Shown here piece by piece: positions 36,197 through 45,864 of a stretch of 64,000 bases of DNA; position 1 is the first letter of the stretch, and each line of letters opens with the position of its first letter. The DNA is from Flavobacteriaceae bacterium. GTDB lineage: Bacteria; Bacteroidota; Bacteroidia; Flavobacteriales; Flavobacteriaceae. The notes beneath the pieces were generated by a model, which was not told the origin of the DNA, ran no database searches, and saw only the letters and a program-made list of their open reading frames with translations. The stretch spans positions 1 through 64,000 of the forward strand of contig JAIPBH010000008.1 of NCBI GenBank assembly GCA_021739635.1, read 5' to 3'. The translations under genes and the position numbers were made by a program.

Positions 36197-37561
36197 TTAA
36201 TTTTTACCGTTTTTAGTTACTTGAGTCCCCATGTAATCTTGAACAGTTCTAAATCCTATATAACATCTTGCAGAATCTGCGTATTCATAATCTCTTGAAC
36301 TAACTTGTAAAAAATATGCTACATCTTTCCAAGATCCTCCACGAACCACTTTACGTTGGTTTTCATTATCATTTACACTTGGATTGATTGTTGAAACGAA
36401 ATCATAAGATGAAGGGTCATAAGCTGCATTTACCCATTCAGATACGTTTCCAGCCATATTATATAAGTTATAATCATTTGGTTCATAAGATTTTGCCTCA
36501 ACAGTATATAATGCTTCATCTGCTGCATAATCACCTCGTACCGGTTTAAAGTTTGCCATAAAACATCCTCTGTCACTCTTGGTGTAGAAATCTCCCCAAG
36601 GATAAGTGGCTGCTTGCAAACCACCTCTGGCGGCATATTCCCACTCAGCTTCTGAAGGTAATCTGAAAGAGTTTACAAAGGCTGCACCTTTTCTTGATTT
36701 TTGATACGAATTTTTATATAAGGTTCTCCATTGACAAAATGCTTTGGCTTGTTGCCAAGTAACTCCAACTACAGGATAATCACTGTAAGCATCATGCCAG
36801 AAATAATCATTATGCATTGGTTCGTTATAAGAATATGCAAAATCTCTAATCCAAGTTGTGGTATCTGGATACACTTGAATTTCTTCTTTTATTAAAACGT
36901 CTTTGCGTTTTAAATTTCTGTTTTTTGCTGCTTTTTGAATATCCATATAGGTGTATTGAAACTTAAATCTCTTAACATCCCATGTACGTTGACCATTGTA
37001 TGACTCTTCAATTGGAAGATACATAGTATCCATAACTTCGGTATACCATTCATCAGGATAATCAGCAGTATCATAAATTAAATCAATGTCTTTATTTAAT
37101 TTTCTTCCTTCATAACCTGTTGGTCCTAATCCTGTATAGTTTTCAAACATATACTTTTCATAAACAGACATGTTTGCTGTGTCTGCATCTTTAAATGCAT
37201 ATTCACCAATACCTCCGTCTTCAGGAACTTTTCCAACTTCATCTGCTAAAATAGCTAGCTTGGTTCTAACAATAGAGTCTCTTACCCAATTCACAAATTG
37301 ACGATACTCACTGTTAGTGATTTCGGTTTCGTCCATATAAAAGGCTCTTACAGTAACTGTTTTAGCTGGTGCATCATGTACACCTGCTAAATCATCATCT
37401 GCTTTACCCATTATAAAAGCGCCTCCAGGAACTAATTGCATTCCGTAAGGTTTTTCTGGGTGCCATTTTTTTCCTTGAACACCTACTAATTCGCCCTTGT
37501 CATTAGAGCCACAACTAACAAGTAGTATTAATAATACAGTTAATAAAACAAACTTCTTCAT
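36197..37561 (-). CDS. gldK: Gliding motility / T9SS lipoprotein GldK
   Basis: Outer-membrane lipoprotein of the T9SS ring, homologue of PorK. The start at 37561 gives MKKFVLLTVLLILLVSCGS, a clear lipoprotein signal; the ORF could start up to 78 bp earlier. The rest is an FGE-sulfatase (SUMF1-like) fold with MQLVPGGAFIMG, FYMDETEITNSEYRQFVNW, PVVGVTWQQAKAFCQWR, RLPSEAEWEYAARGG and VVRGGSWKD. First gene of gldKLMN. Confidence 0.95.
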   Translation of the reverse strand: MKKFVLLTVLLILLVSCGSNDKGELVGVQGKKWHPEKPYGMQLVPGGAFIMGKADDDLAGVHDAPAKTVTVRAFYMDETEITNSEYRQFVNWVRDSIVRTKLAILADEVGKVPEDGGIGEYAFKDADTANMSVYEKYMFENYTGLGPTGYEGRKLNKDIDLIYDTADYPDEWYTEVMDTMYLPIEESYNGQRTWDVKRFKFQYTYMDIQKAAKNRNLKRKDVLIKEEIQVYPDTTTWIRDFAYSYNEPMHNDYFWHDAYSDYPVVGVTWQQAKAFCQWRTLYKNSYQKSRKGAAFVNSFRLPSEAEWEYAARGGLQAATYPWGDFYTKSDRGCFMANFKPVRGDYAADEALYTVEAKSYEPNDYNLYNMAGNVSEWVNAAYDPSSYDFVSTINPSVNDNENQRKVVRGGSWKDVAYFLQVSSRDYEYADSARCYIGFRTVQDYMGTQVTKNGKN

Positions 37562-37721
37562 ATCCATAGAAAACTCGAGGTTAATTACTTTATCTTCATT
37601 TGAGAGCGTAAACATATTTATATATTTTTTAAAAAACAACTATTTTTGAAAAAAAATTACATTTCATCGTAAAAAAAATACTCTTCGCCGATGAAATTCA
37701 ACTTTTAGTGAGTATTTTCGG

Positions 37722-38888
37722 CTAAATGCAATTTTTTTGAAATGCTTTATACCAACGATCTGGCACTTTATTATTGCAAGCATCTAAATAATCTTGATGC
37801 ATGCATGGTAATAACGTATGTCTCTTTAATTTAGTATTGAGTTCAGTTAAAAAAGGAATTTCAATCCACCATCTTCCTGTTTTATTACTCTTATAAAATA
37901 TCAATTCTTGATCGTCAACTAAGGTAATATATTTTTGATGATTATTTTCATCAGAAAAATTATCGTCTTTAACTCTACAATTAACGCCTTCAATAAAGTA
38001 CCATATAATTTGAGCTATTAACATACTTGTAATTTCATCATCTTTTGAGGCTTTATACTCATAAATTCCGAATGATGATACTTTATTGCTTATACCGGCA
38101 TAACGTGATATGGCGCAAATTTCCTTTCCATCAAAACCATTGGGTGAGTATTTTTGATTTAAACTTACCTCAGCACTTTTAACTGAATTTAAATCAAGAC
38201 TTACAATATTAGCATCACGCAAAACGGGCTCTACCAAAGTGACATCTTTTGAAATTTGACCTAAACGATAAAATTCAAAGTAAAGTTTATCCATTAAATC
38301 TATTTCTTCTTGCGAATTAAAATAGGTTTGATAGCCAATTGTAGAATAGTTGAATAAGTTATAAGGCTGATCTAATATAATTTTTCCAACAAAACTGTTA
38401 TTTTTTATAGGTTTTGTAGAATCTCCTAAATCAAACTTACAATCTACATTCACTATATTAACCATAGGCATTAAGGCGTCATAAGCTCTATAATTTGCAT
38501 AGGTTAAATCTTGTGTGCCACCTATAATAATAGGAATTATTTTTTTTTCAATTAAAATAGCAAGAGTGGTTTTTAAAGCAAAATAGGTGTCTTCTACACT
38601 TTCTCCTTTATTGATATCTCCTAAATCTGCAATAACCGTATTCCAGCTTCCTGGGAAAAGTGAGTAGAAGGCTTTTCTAATGTCATTTAATTGAAATTCT
38701 TCACCTATATAATTATGGTCATTTCTATTTTCTAAAACACCAATGATGGCAACATTTACATTATCTAAGTCTGGAAGACCTTTTTGCTTTGAATGTACTC
38801 GTAATTTTCTTCCTAAGGCTTGTTGCGAAAGCAATTCATTATGTGCTAAAACTAAATCTGAAACAGGAGATAGAAAATTAAAATTCAT
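37722..38888 (-). CDS. Arginase/formiminoglutamase-fold protein with degenerate metal site
   Basis: A 388-residue protein of the ureohydrolase fold. The usual metal-binding stretches are recognisable but altered: GGGH is GGTQ (Q126), DAHxD is DCKFD (149-153, the His replaced by Lys) and SxDxDxxDP is SLDLNSVKS (230-238, the second Asp replaced by Asn). The binuclear manganese centre is therefore very probably absent, so it is unlikely to hydrolyse a guanidino or formimino group. It lies between topA (6-bp gap) and gldK. The association with the gliding/T9SS operon suggests a non-enzymatic role, which is inference. Confidence 0.8.
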   Translation of the reverse strand: MNFNFLSPVSDLVLAHNELLSQQALGRKLRVHSKQKGLPDLDNVNVAIIGVLENRNDHNYIGEEFQLNDIRKAFYSLFPGSWNTVIADLGDINKGESVEDTYFALKTTLAILIEKKIIPIIIGGTQDLTYANYRAYDALMPMVNIVNVDCKFDLGDSTKPIKNNSFVGKIILDQPYNLFNYSTIGYQTYFNSQEEIDLMDKLYFEFYRLGQISKDVTLVEPVLRDANIVSLDLNSVKSAEVSLNQKYSPNGFDGKEICAISRYAGISNKVSSFGIYEYKASKDDEITSMLIAQIIWYFIEGVNCRVKDDNFSDENNHQKYITLVDDQELIFYKSNKTGRWWIEIPFLTELNTKLKRHTLLPCMHQDYLDACNNKVPDRWYKAFQKNCI

Positions 38889-38894
38889 AAACTA

Positions 38895-41384
38895 TTATTT
38901 CTTTTTTACTGCCGTTTTTTTCTTTACAACTTTTTTCTTTGGAGCTTTTTCTTCAATCATACTTTTTACTTTTTCTAAAGTTAATTTAGATGCGTCTACA
39001 GATTTATCTAACTCAATCTTAATTTTCCCTTTTAAAATAGTATGTCTTCCCCATCGTGCCTTTTCAACTCGTATGCCTTCTTCTTCCCAATTATGAACAA
39101 CTTTATCAATATCCTTTTGAATTTTTGTTTCAATCAACTCAATAATTTCATCATTTGATAAATTATCCCAATCATATTTAGCACTTACATTAATAAACAT
39201 GTTATTCCATTTAATAAATGGTCCAAAACGCCCTTTTCCCTTTTGTACAGGCAAACCTTTGTATGTATATATTGGTGCATCGGCTTCATCTTTTTCTTTT
39301 ATTAATGCAATAGCATCCTCAAGTTCAACACTTAATGCATCAACACCTTTAGGTAATGAAACGAATTTGTTACCATATTTTACATACGGACCAAACCTTC
39401 CATTATTTACTTCTAATTCTTCTCCTTTATAAGTTCCTAAATTTTTTGGAAGCTGAAACAAATCCATAGCTTCTTCATAAGTTATGGTATTTAATTGTTG
39501 ATCTGGTGATAAGCTTGAAAATTGAGGTTTTTCTTCATCATCTACGGTTCCAATTTGAACCATAGGACCAAATTTACCTAAGCGTACACTTACTTGTTTT
39601 CCAGATTTTGGGTCGGTTCCTAGAATACGTTCGCCTGATTCTCTGTCGGCATTTTCTTGAACATTCTCAACTTGCGGATGAAAATCTTTGTAAAAGTCTT
39701 TCATCATTTTAGTCCAATCTTCTTTTCCTTCAGCTATATCATCGAAATCTTCTTCAACCTTAGCGGTAAAATTATAATCTAAAATATGCTCAAAATGATT
39801 TACCAAAAAGTCAGTAACAATCATTCCAATATCAGTTGGCACTAATTTTCCTTTATCAGAACCAGATTTTTCAGTTAACAGCTTATCTTTTATAACACCT
39901 TTTTTTAGTGTTAGCTGAGTATAATTGCGTTCAACTCCTTCAACACTTCCTTTTTCAACATAATTTCTATTTTGAATAGTAGAAATGGTAGGTGCATAAG
40001 TAGAAGGACGTCCAATACCTAACTCTTCAAGCTGTTTTACTAAAGATGCTTCAGTATATCTGTATGGTGGACGAGTATACCGTTCTGTAGCAGTTATATA
40101 GTTATTATGAAGTGTTTCGTTAGTTTTCATGGCTGGCAACATACCATCTTGCTCAACATCTTCATCATCAGTACTTTCTAAATAAACTTTTAAAAACCCA
40201 TCAAATGTAATAACTTCTCCATATGCATTAAATTGCTCTTTATGAGTTGACGCATTAATTTTAACATTAGTTCGTTCTAACTCAGCTTCACTCATTTGAG
40301 ACGCAATAGCTCGTTTCCAAATTAAATCGTATAAACGTGATTGATCTCTATCTATATCTACAGAATGCACAGAAAAATCTGTTGGTCTTATGGCCTCATG
40401 AGCTTCTTGTGCGCCTTTTGCTTTTCCTGTATAATTTCGTGGTTTGCTATATTTTGAACCAAAAGCAGTTTCAATTTCTTTTTGAGCACCTTTTCTTGCT
40501 TCATCAGATAAATTTACACTATCCGTTCTCATATAAGTTATCAAACCAGATTCGTAAAGGCGTTGTGCCATAGTCATGGTTTTGCTTACTGAAAAATATA
40601 GCTTACGCGATGCTTCTTGTTGAAGTGTAGATGTTGTAAAGGGTGCTGCTGGTGATTTTTTAGCTGGTTTTTTATCTAGTTCAGCTACTTTGAAAGTGGC
40701 GTTAGTATTGGACTCTAAAAACTTATAAGCTTCTTGTTTTGTAGAAAAGGTTTTGGGTAATTTAGCTTTGAATGATTGCCCTGCTTCATTTGAAAATTCG
40801 GCATCAATTCTAAAAGATGCTACCGATTTAAAATTTTGAATCTCTCTTTCGCGCTCCACAATTAAACGAACAGAAACAGATTGCACTCTACCTGCTGATA
40901 AACCTCCTTTTACCTTTCTCCAAAGTACTGGAGATAATTCATAGCCAACAATTCTGTCTAAAACTCTACGAGCTTGTTGCGCATCTACTAAATGATAATC
41001 AATATCACGTGGATTTTCAATTGCTTTTAGAATAGCCGACTTAGTAATTTCATGAAATACAATACGTTTTGTTTTAGCTTTATCTAAATTTAATGTTTCT
41101 GATAAATGCCAAGCAATAGCTTCTCCTTCTCGGTCCTCATCACTTGCCAACCAAACCATATCGGAATTTTTAGCTAAGTCTTTAAGTTTTTTTACGACTG
41201 CTTTTTTATCTCTTGAAACTTCATATTTTGGCTTAAAATCACCTTCTACATCAACGCCTAATTCCTTTGATGGAAGATCTGATATATGACCAAAGCTAGA
41301 TTCAACTTTAAAATCTTTTCCTAAAAATTTTTCTATAGTTTTAGCCTTAGCTGGTGATTCTACAATTACTAAATTCTTCGCCAT
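38895..41384 (-). CDS. topA: DNA topoisomerase I
   Basis: Relaxes negatively supercoiled DNA. The Toprim domain is at the N-terminus (LVIVESPAKAKTIEKFLG, then DEDREGEAIAWHL), the catalytic tyrosine is in YMRTDSVNLS, and the hinge domain contains RPSTYAPTISTIQNRNYV. The C-terminal region (about 600-800) has beta-rich topo C-repeats without classic zinc fingers, as in Bacteroidota. It ends in a lysine-rich tail (APKKKVVKKKTAVKKK) that probably binds DNA. The 829-residue length is normal. The arginase-like gene follows 6 bp downstream. Confidence 0.97.
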   Translation of the reverse strand: MAKNLVIVESPAKAKTIEKFLGKDFKVESSFGHISDLPSKELGVDVEGDFKPKYEVSRDKKAVVKKLKDLAKNSDMVWLASDEDREGEAIAWHLSETLNLDKAKTKRIVFHEITKSAILKAIENPRDIDYHLVDAQQARRVLDRIVGYELSPVLWRKVKGGLSAGRVQSVSVRLIVEREREIQNFKSVASFRIDAEFSNEAGQSFKAKLPKTFSTKQEAYKFLESNTNATFKVAELDKKPAKKSPAAPFTTSTLQQEASRKLYFSVSKTMTMAQRLYESGLITYMRTDSVNLSDEARKGAQKEIETAFGSKYSKPRNYTGKAKGAQEAHEAIRPTDFSVHSVDIDRDQSRLYDLIWKRAIASQMSEAELERTNVKINASTHKEQFNAYGEVITFDGFLKVYLESTDDEDVEQDGMLPAMKTNETLHNNYITATERYTRPPYRYTEASLVKQLEELGIGRPSTYAPTISTIQNRNYVEKGSVEGVERNYTQLTLKKGVIKDKLLTEKSGSDKGKLVPTDIGMIVTDFLVNHFEHILDYNFTAKVEEDFDDIAEGKEDWTKMMKDFYKDFHPQVENVQENADRESGERILGTDPKSGKQVSVRLGKFGPMVQIGTVDDEEKPQFSSLSPDQQLNTITYEEAMDLFQLPKNLGTYKGEELEVNNGRFGPYVKYGNKFVSLPKGVDALSVELEDAIALIKEKDEADAPIYTYKGLPVQKGKGRFGPFIKWNNMFINVSAKYDWDNLSNDEIIELIETKIQKDIDKVVHNWEEEGIRVEKARWGRHTILKGKIKIELDKSVDASKLTLEKVKSMIEEKAPKKKVVKKKTAVKKK

Positions 41385-41403
41385 ACTTCATTTTTTGAAG
41401 CTA

Positions 41404-41411
41404 CAAATGTA
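41404..41411 (-). promoter_or_regulatory. Candidate topA -7 box
   Basis: On the minus strand TACATTTG, matching TAnnTTTG, lies 20-27 bases upstream of the topA ATG. No convincing -33 element is seen. Confidence 0.4.
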
Positions 41412-41535
41412 TATGAAAAAAAGTTTATGTGCCTAATTTTATGGATTATCTGTTTTTTCATCATAAAAAATCAAAGATAAAATCATTAAAATTTTTCACA
41501 ATTACCTATTAATATTTACCGAAAAAAATCAATTA

Positions 41536-42303
41536 TTATAAAATTTCATTATTAGCTATTTCATCAAAACCTATAACTTGTTTGTAAATAAAATATAACG
41601 GTAAATAAATAAATGGTGATAAAAATAAAGAACCAATCCCACAAGTTAACAGCGTTAAAAAAACAACTAATATATAGGTAACTATAAACAAGCCAAACGA
41701 AATTAACCATTTTTTAGTTCCTAAACTAAAACTTATTTTTACAATATCACTAATTGATAACTCAGAATTAAAGGCAAAAACAATGGTAATAAAAGATAGT
41801 GGAATCATGGCATATATTAAAGGTAAATAGCATAATAAAGCCGCTATTATTGATATTAAAATAATGGAGAAAGTGAGTAATGTGACCCTACCAAAATATT
41901 TTCCTTTTAAAAAATAAAACAAATCAGAAATTTGCACCTCATTATCATGATCAATATTTTTTACTATTCTAAAAAAACCAGCTTGTAGCGCCAACTGAAA
42001 AACAGTAACTGCTAGAATACCTAAAACAAAAAATACTAAGTATAATCCTGTGAATCCAGAAAATAAAGATCCAAACACATCTGGATCTACATTTCCGCTT
42101 TTGGACTGTGTAATAATTGACATTACAAAAGGTACATATAAAACAATAATAAAAGGTAAAATTATAATGAAAACAATTAGCTGAAATAGAAAACCATACA
42201 ACCAGCTTTTTTTAAATAATTCAAAAGATTTATTAAAAATATCTCCAAAATCTAATTCTTTAGCTTGACTAATTTTCTCTAAAATATGGGTAACTGTATT
42301 CAT
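41536..42303 (-). CDS. Polytopic membrane protein, unknown
   Basis: A 255-residue protein with about six membrane helices, for example LYGFLFQLIVFIIILPFIIV and GLFIVTYILVVFLTLLTCG. An N-terminal soluble stretch contains FGDIFNKSFELFKKSW, a pattern seen in membrane proteins of the DUF4013/YciC-like type. Function is unknown. It is transcribed alone and divergently from miaB. Confidence 0.7.
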   Translation of the reverse strand: MNTVTHILEKISQAKELDFGDIFNKSFELFKKSWLYGFLFQLIVFIIILPFIIVLYVPFVMSIITQSKSGNVDPDVFGSLFSGFTGLYLVFFVLGILAVTVFQLALQAGFFRIVKNIDHDNEVQISDLFYFLKGKYFGRVTLLTFSIILISIIAALLCYLPLIYAMIPLSFITIVFAFNSELSISDIVKISFSLGTKKWLISFGLFIVTYILVVFLTLLTCGIGSLFLSPFIYLPLYFIYKQVIGFDEIANNEIL

Positions 42304-42386
42304 TCGTTTGTTTTTTGTTTGGTTTCGTTAAAAGTAAATACTTTAACATATATATCACAATTTTAATGCAATTTTACATCTGACAC

Positions 42387-42419
42387 TTTGTCATAAAACA
42401 TAATTTTATCGTATCTTTG
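42387..42419 (+). promoter_or_regulatory. miaB promoter (Bacteroidota type)
   Basis: TTTG at 42387-42390 as the -33 element, then 21 bases, then TATCTTTG at 42412-42419, an exact TAnnTTTG -7 box. The transcript begins near 42426, about 28 bases before the ATG. Confidence 0.65.
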
Positions 42420-42453
42420 CACACTTATTGACAAAAGTTGCTTCAACAACAAT

Positions 42454-43899
42454 ATGGAAAAGATAATAGACGAAAATAAACAAGGGGAGACTCTTATTTT
42501 AGAACTAAAAAAAGAAAACACAAAAAAGCTTTTTATTGAAAGTTATGGTTGCGCCATGAATTTTAGTGATAGCGAAATTGTAGCTTCTATATTAGCTAAT
42601 CAAGGTTATAATACGACCCAACATTTAGAAGATGCTGATTTAGTTTTAGTTAATACCTGCTCTATTAGGGACAAAGCTGAGCAAACTGTTCGGAAGCGTT
42701 TAGAAAAATACAATGCCGTAAAAAAAATTAACCCAGGTATGAAAGTGGGTGTTTTAGGCTGTATGGCAGAACGTTTAAAAAGTAAATTTCTTGAAGAAGA
42801 AAAAATAGTTGATTTAGTTGTTGGCCCTGATGCTTATAAAGATTTACCAAATCTGCTAAGTGAAGTTGAAGAAGGTAGAGATGCTATTAATGTTATTCTA
42901 TCAAAAGAAGAAACCTATGGCGATATTTCACCTGTAAGGTTAAATAGTAATGGTGTTACCGCTTTTGTATCCATTACTCGTGGCTGCGATAATATGTGTA
43001 CATTTTGCGTAGTTCCTTTCACAAGAGGTCGCGAGCGCAGTAGAGATCCTCAAAGTATCCTTGAAGAAGTTAATGACTTATGGCGTAAAGGTTTTAAAGA
43101 AATCACGCTTCTTGGTCAAAATGTGGATAGCTACCTTTGGTATGGAGGCGGATTGAAAAAAGACTATGAGAAAGCTTCAGATTTTCAAAAAGCAACTGCT
43201 GTAAGTTTTTCTAACTTATTAGAAATGTGCGCCAAAGCACAGCCAAAAATGCGCATTCGTTTTTCAACTTCAAATCCTCAAGACATGACTATGGATGTGG
43301 TTGAAACCATGGCAAAATATGACAATATTTGTAACTATATTCATTTACCTGTTCAAAGTGGAAGCAATCGCATTTTAAAAGAAATGAATAGACAACATAC
43401 ACGAGAAGAGTATTTTGAATTGATAGACAATATCAGAAAAATTATTCCTGATTGTGGTATAAGTCAAGATATGATTGTTGGTTTCCCTACCGAAACAGAA
43501 GAAGATCATCAAGACACCATGAGTTTAATGGAACATGTAAAATATGATTTTGGTTATATGTTTGCTTATTCTGAAAGACCAGGAACTTTAGCAGAACGCA
43601 AAATGAAAGATGATGTACCTGAAGAAACTAAAAAGCGTCGTCTTGCTGAAATAGTTGAATTACAACTAAAACACAGTCATTACAGAACAAAACAATTTAT
43701 TGGTAAAACGGCAGAAGTTTTAATTGAGAAATCTTCAAAAAAATCTGATGCACATTGGTCTGGAAGAAACGAGCAAAGTACCGTTGTTGTATTTCCAAAA
43801 GAGCATTATAAAATAGGTGATTTTGTAAATGTAAAAATATATGATTGTACCAGCGCAACCCTTTTAGGAGATGCCGTTGGATATTCGAAAAATAATTAA
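42454..43899 (+). CDS. miaB: tRNA-2-methylthio-N6-dimethylallyladenosine synthase MiaB
   Basis: Radical-SAM methylthiotransferase that modifies A37 of tRNAs reading UNN codons. Three domains are visible: N-terminal UPF0004 with SYGCAMNFSDSE, NTCSIRDKAEQ and GCMAERLK (three cluster cysteines); radical SAM core with SITRGCDNMCTFCVVPFTRG (CxxxCxxC) and HLPVQSGSNRILKEMNR; and a C-terminal TRAM domain (GKTAEVLIEKSSKKS...). The 481-residue length is normal. First of a plus-strand series leading to groESL. Confidence 0.96.
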   Translation: MEKIIDENKQGETLILELKKENTKKLFIESYGCAMNFSDSEIVASILANQGYNTTQHLEDADLVLVNTCSIRDKAEQTVRKRLEKYNAVKKINPGMKVGVLGCMAERLKSKFLEEEKIVDLVVGPDAYKDLPNLLSEVEEGRDAINVILSKEETYGDISPVRLNSNGVTAFVSITRGCDNMCTFCVVPFTRGRERSRDPQSILEEVNDLWRKGFKEITLLGQNVDSYLWYGGGLKKDYEKASDFQKATAVSFSNLLEMCAKAQPKMRIRFSTSNPQDMTMDVVETMAKYDNICNYIHLPVQSGSNRILKEMNRQHTREEYFELIDNIRKIIPDCGISQDMIVGFPTETEEDHQDTMSLMEHVKYDFGYMFAYSERPGTLAERKMKDDVPEETKKRRLAEIVELQLKHSHYRTKQFIGKTAEVLIEKSSKKSDAHWSGRNEQSTVVVFPKEHYKIGDFVNVKIYDCTSATLLGDAVGYSKNN

Positions 43900-43929
43900 A
43901 ATATAAAGACCCAAGAATATAGAAACAAA

Positions 43930-43970
43930 AATCAAGATAAGTCTTCTATCAAAAACAATTTATCTTGATT
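43930..43970. repeat. Intergenic inverted repeat after miaB
   Basis: AATCAAGATAA (43930-43940) and TTATCTTGATT (43960-43970) pair over 11 bp around a 19-base loop. No U tract follows directly. Surrounding words (CAAGAATA, CTTGATTCTT, CTTGAATC) repeat the same motif, as in short repeat sequences between flavobacterial genes. It may work as a weak terminator or a processing site. Confidence 0.45.
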
Positions 43971-44006
43971 CTTTAAACTTAACTCTTGAATCTAAAAAAT
44001 TAAAAA

Positions 44007-45272
44007 ATGGAATCTGTTCAAGTTATAAAACAACGTTTTGGTATTATTGGCAATGCACCAACACTTAATCGTGCTATTGAAAAAGCCATTCAAGTTGCGC
44101 CAACAGATATTTCTGTATTAGTAACTGGTGAAAGTGGTGTTGGAAAAGAAAGTATTCCAAAAATCATTCATCAATTATCTCACAGAAAGCATGGTAAGTA
44201 TATTGCAGTAAACTGCGGAGCAATTCCTGAAGGCACTATTGACAGTGAATTGTTTGGTCATGAAAAAGGGTCTTTTACAGGAGCTACTCAAACCCGTGAA
44301 GGTTATTTTGAAGTAGCTAATGGAGGCACTATTTTTCTTGATGAAGTTGGCGAATTACCCTTAACAACACAAGTACGCTTGTTACGCGTTTTAGAAAATG
44401 GTGAATTTTTAAAAGTAGGTTCTAGTAAAGTTCAAAAAACAGATGTTAGAATTGTTGCCGCTACTAACGCTAACATGTTTGAAGCTATTAAAAAAGAACA
44501 ATTCCGTGAAGATTTATATTATCGTTTAAGCACGGTTGATATTAATTTACCTCCTTTAAGAGAACGTCAGGAAGACATCCATTTGTTATTCAGAAAGTTT
44601 GCCAGTGATTTTGCATTAAAATATAAAATGCCAACTATTAAGTTAACCGATAGTGCTATTGAAATACTTTTAAAACATCGTTGGAACGGAAATATTCGCC
44701 AATTACGAAATGTTGCCGAACAAATATCTGTATTAGAACAAAATAGAACCATTTCAGCCGAAACTTTAACCAGTTATTTACCTTCACCAGGAAATAATTT
44801 ACCTGCCGTTATAAAACACACAAAATCCGATTCAGACTTTAGTAGTGAACGCGAAATACTTTACAAAGTTTTGTTTGATATGAAAAGTGATTTAAACGAC
44901 TTAAAAAAGCTCACCATGGAGCTTATGAAAAAAGGAAACTCTAAAGAAGTTGAAAAAGAACATCAAGGGTTAATCAACAAAATTTATGGCTCTAATGACG
45001 AAACAGAATATGAAGATGCTGCTATAGACGAACCTGAAGTTTTATCAATTCAAGAACACACTAAAATTCCTCAAGACATTGTAAATACTTCAGATAAATA
45101 TCACTTTGCTGAAGAAATTGAAGAAGAAGAAACACTGTCTCTTCATGATAAAGAATTAGAATTAATTAAAAAATCGCTTGAACGTCACAGCGGAAAACGT
45201 AAATTAGCAGCTGAAGAACTTGGTATTAGTGAACGTACATTATATAGAAAGATAAAACAATATGATTTGTAA
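44007..45272 (+). CDS. Sigma-54-dependent-type transcriptional regulator without receiver domain
   Basis: A 421-residue protein with an AAA+ sigma-54 interaction domain directly at the N-terminus: Walker A GESGVGKES, the loop GSFTGA (GAFTGA in most family members), Walker B GGTIFLDEVGELP, and RLLRVLENGEF. A charged linker of about 100 residues follows, then a C-terminal Fis-type helix-turn-helix (LERHSGKRKLAAEELGISERTLYRKIKQY). It activates transcription with RNA polymerase sigma-54 in classical members. There is no input domain, so control must come from expression or a partner. The target genes are unknown. It lies in a conserved flavobacterial context between miaB and lptE. Confidence 0.9.
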   Translation: MESVQVIKQRFGIIGNAPTLNRAIEKAIQVAPTDISVLVTGESGVGKESIPKIIHQLSHRKHGKYIAVNCGAIPEGTIDSELFGHEKGSFTGATQTREGYFEVANGGTIFLDEVGELPLTTQVRLLRVLENGEFLKVGSSKVQKTDVRIVAATNANMFEAIKKEQFREDLYYRLSTVDINLPPLRERQEDIHLLFRKFASDFALKYKMPTIKLTDSAIEILLKHRWNGNIRQLRNVAEQISVLEQNRTISAETLTSYLPSPGNNLPAVIKHTKSDSDFSSEREILYKVLFDMKSDLNDLKKLTMELMKKGNSKEVEKEHQGLINKIYGSNDETEYEDAAIDEPEVLSIQEHTKIPQDIVNTSDKYHFAEEIEEEETLSLHDKELELIKKSLERHSGKRKLAAEELGISERTLYRKIKQYDL

Positions 45273-45322
45273 TTTTAAGTTTAATTAAGATTAATCAAAT
45301 GTCAATCAACAAATTCAAACAA

Positions 45323-45829
45323 ATGAAAATAACCCATTATATTGCTTTAATTTTAACATCAATTATGGTGTTAAGCTGTGGAGCTTATTCATTTACTGGC
45401 GCTTCAATTTCTTCAAACACAAAAACGTTTCAAGTAAATTATTTCCAAAATAATGCTATTTTAGTTGAACCTGGTTTAGATAGAGATTTTACCAATGCAC
45501 TTATTGATTTATTACAAAACCAGACCAATTTAAGCTTGGTAAAATCAAATGGAGACATTGTTTATGAAGGTGAAATTACTCAATATAGAATTTCACCAAC
45601 CACAGCAACCTCATCAAACACTGCTGCTCAAAACAGATTAACCATAGGCGTAAAGGTTCATTTTTATGATAAACATGACGAAGAGGCTGAGTTTGACCAA
45701 AATTTTTCATTCTACTATGATTACGACGGAAGTGCACAGCTTATTGGTGGTGTTAAAGATGCCGCTGTTGCAGAAATTTTTGAACGCATCACACAAGATA
45801 TATTTAATGCATCATTAGCTAAGTGGTAA
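45323..45829 (+). CDS. lptE: LPS assembly lipoprotein LptE
   Basis: Outer-membrane lipoprotein that plugs LptD and helps insert lipopolysaccharide. The start at 45323 yields a lipoprotein signal (ILTSIMVLSCGAYSFTGASI, Cys near residue 19) in place of the longer frame from 45299. The remaining sequence has the LptE pattern: a short N-terminal part, NALIDLLQNQTNLSLV, GEITQYRISP, and a C-terminal helix KDAAVAEIFERITQDIFN. Located between the sigma-54-type regulator and a TPR-like gene. Confidence 0.88.
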   Translation: MKITHYIALILTSIMVLSCGAYSFTGASISSNTKTFQVNYFQNNAILVEPGLDRDFTNALIDLLQNQTNLSLVKSNGDIVYEGEITQYRISPTTATSSNTAAQNRLTIGVKVHFYDKHDEEAEFDQNFSFYYDYDGSAQLIGGVKDAAVAEIFERITQDIFNASLAKW

Positions 45830-45864
45830 AAAAGTGTACCGTTTAAACCTATAAAAATAAACTT

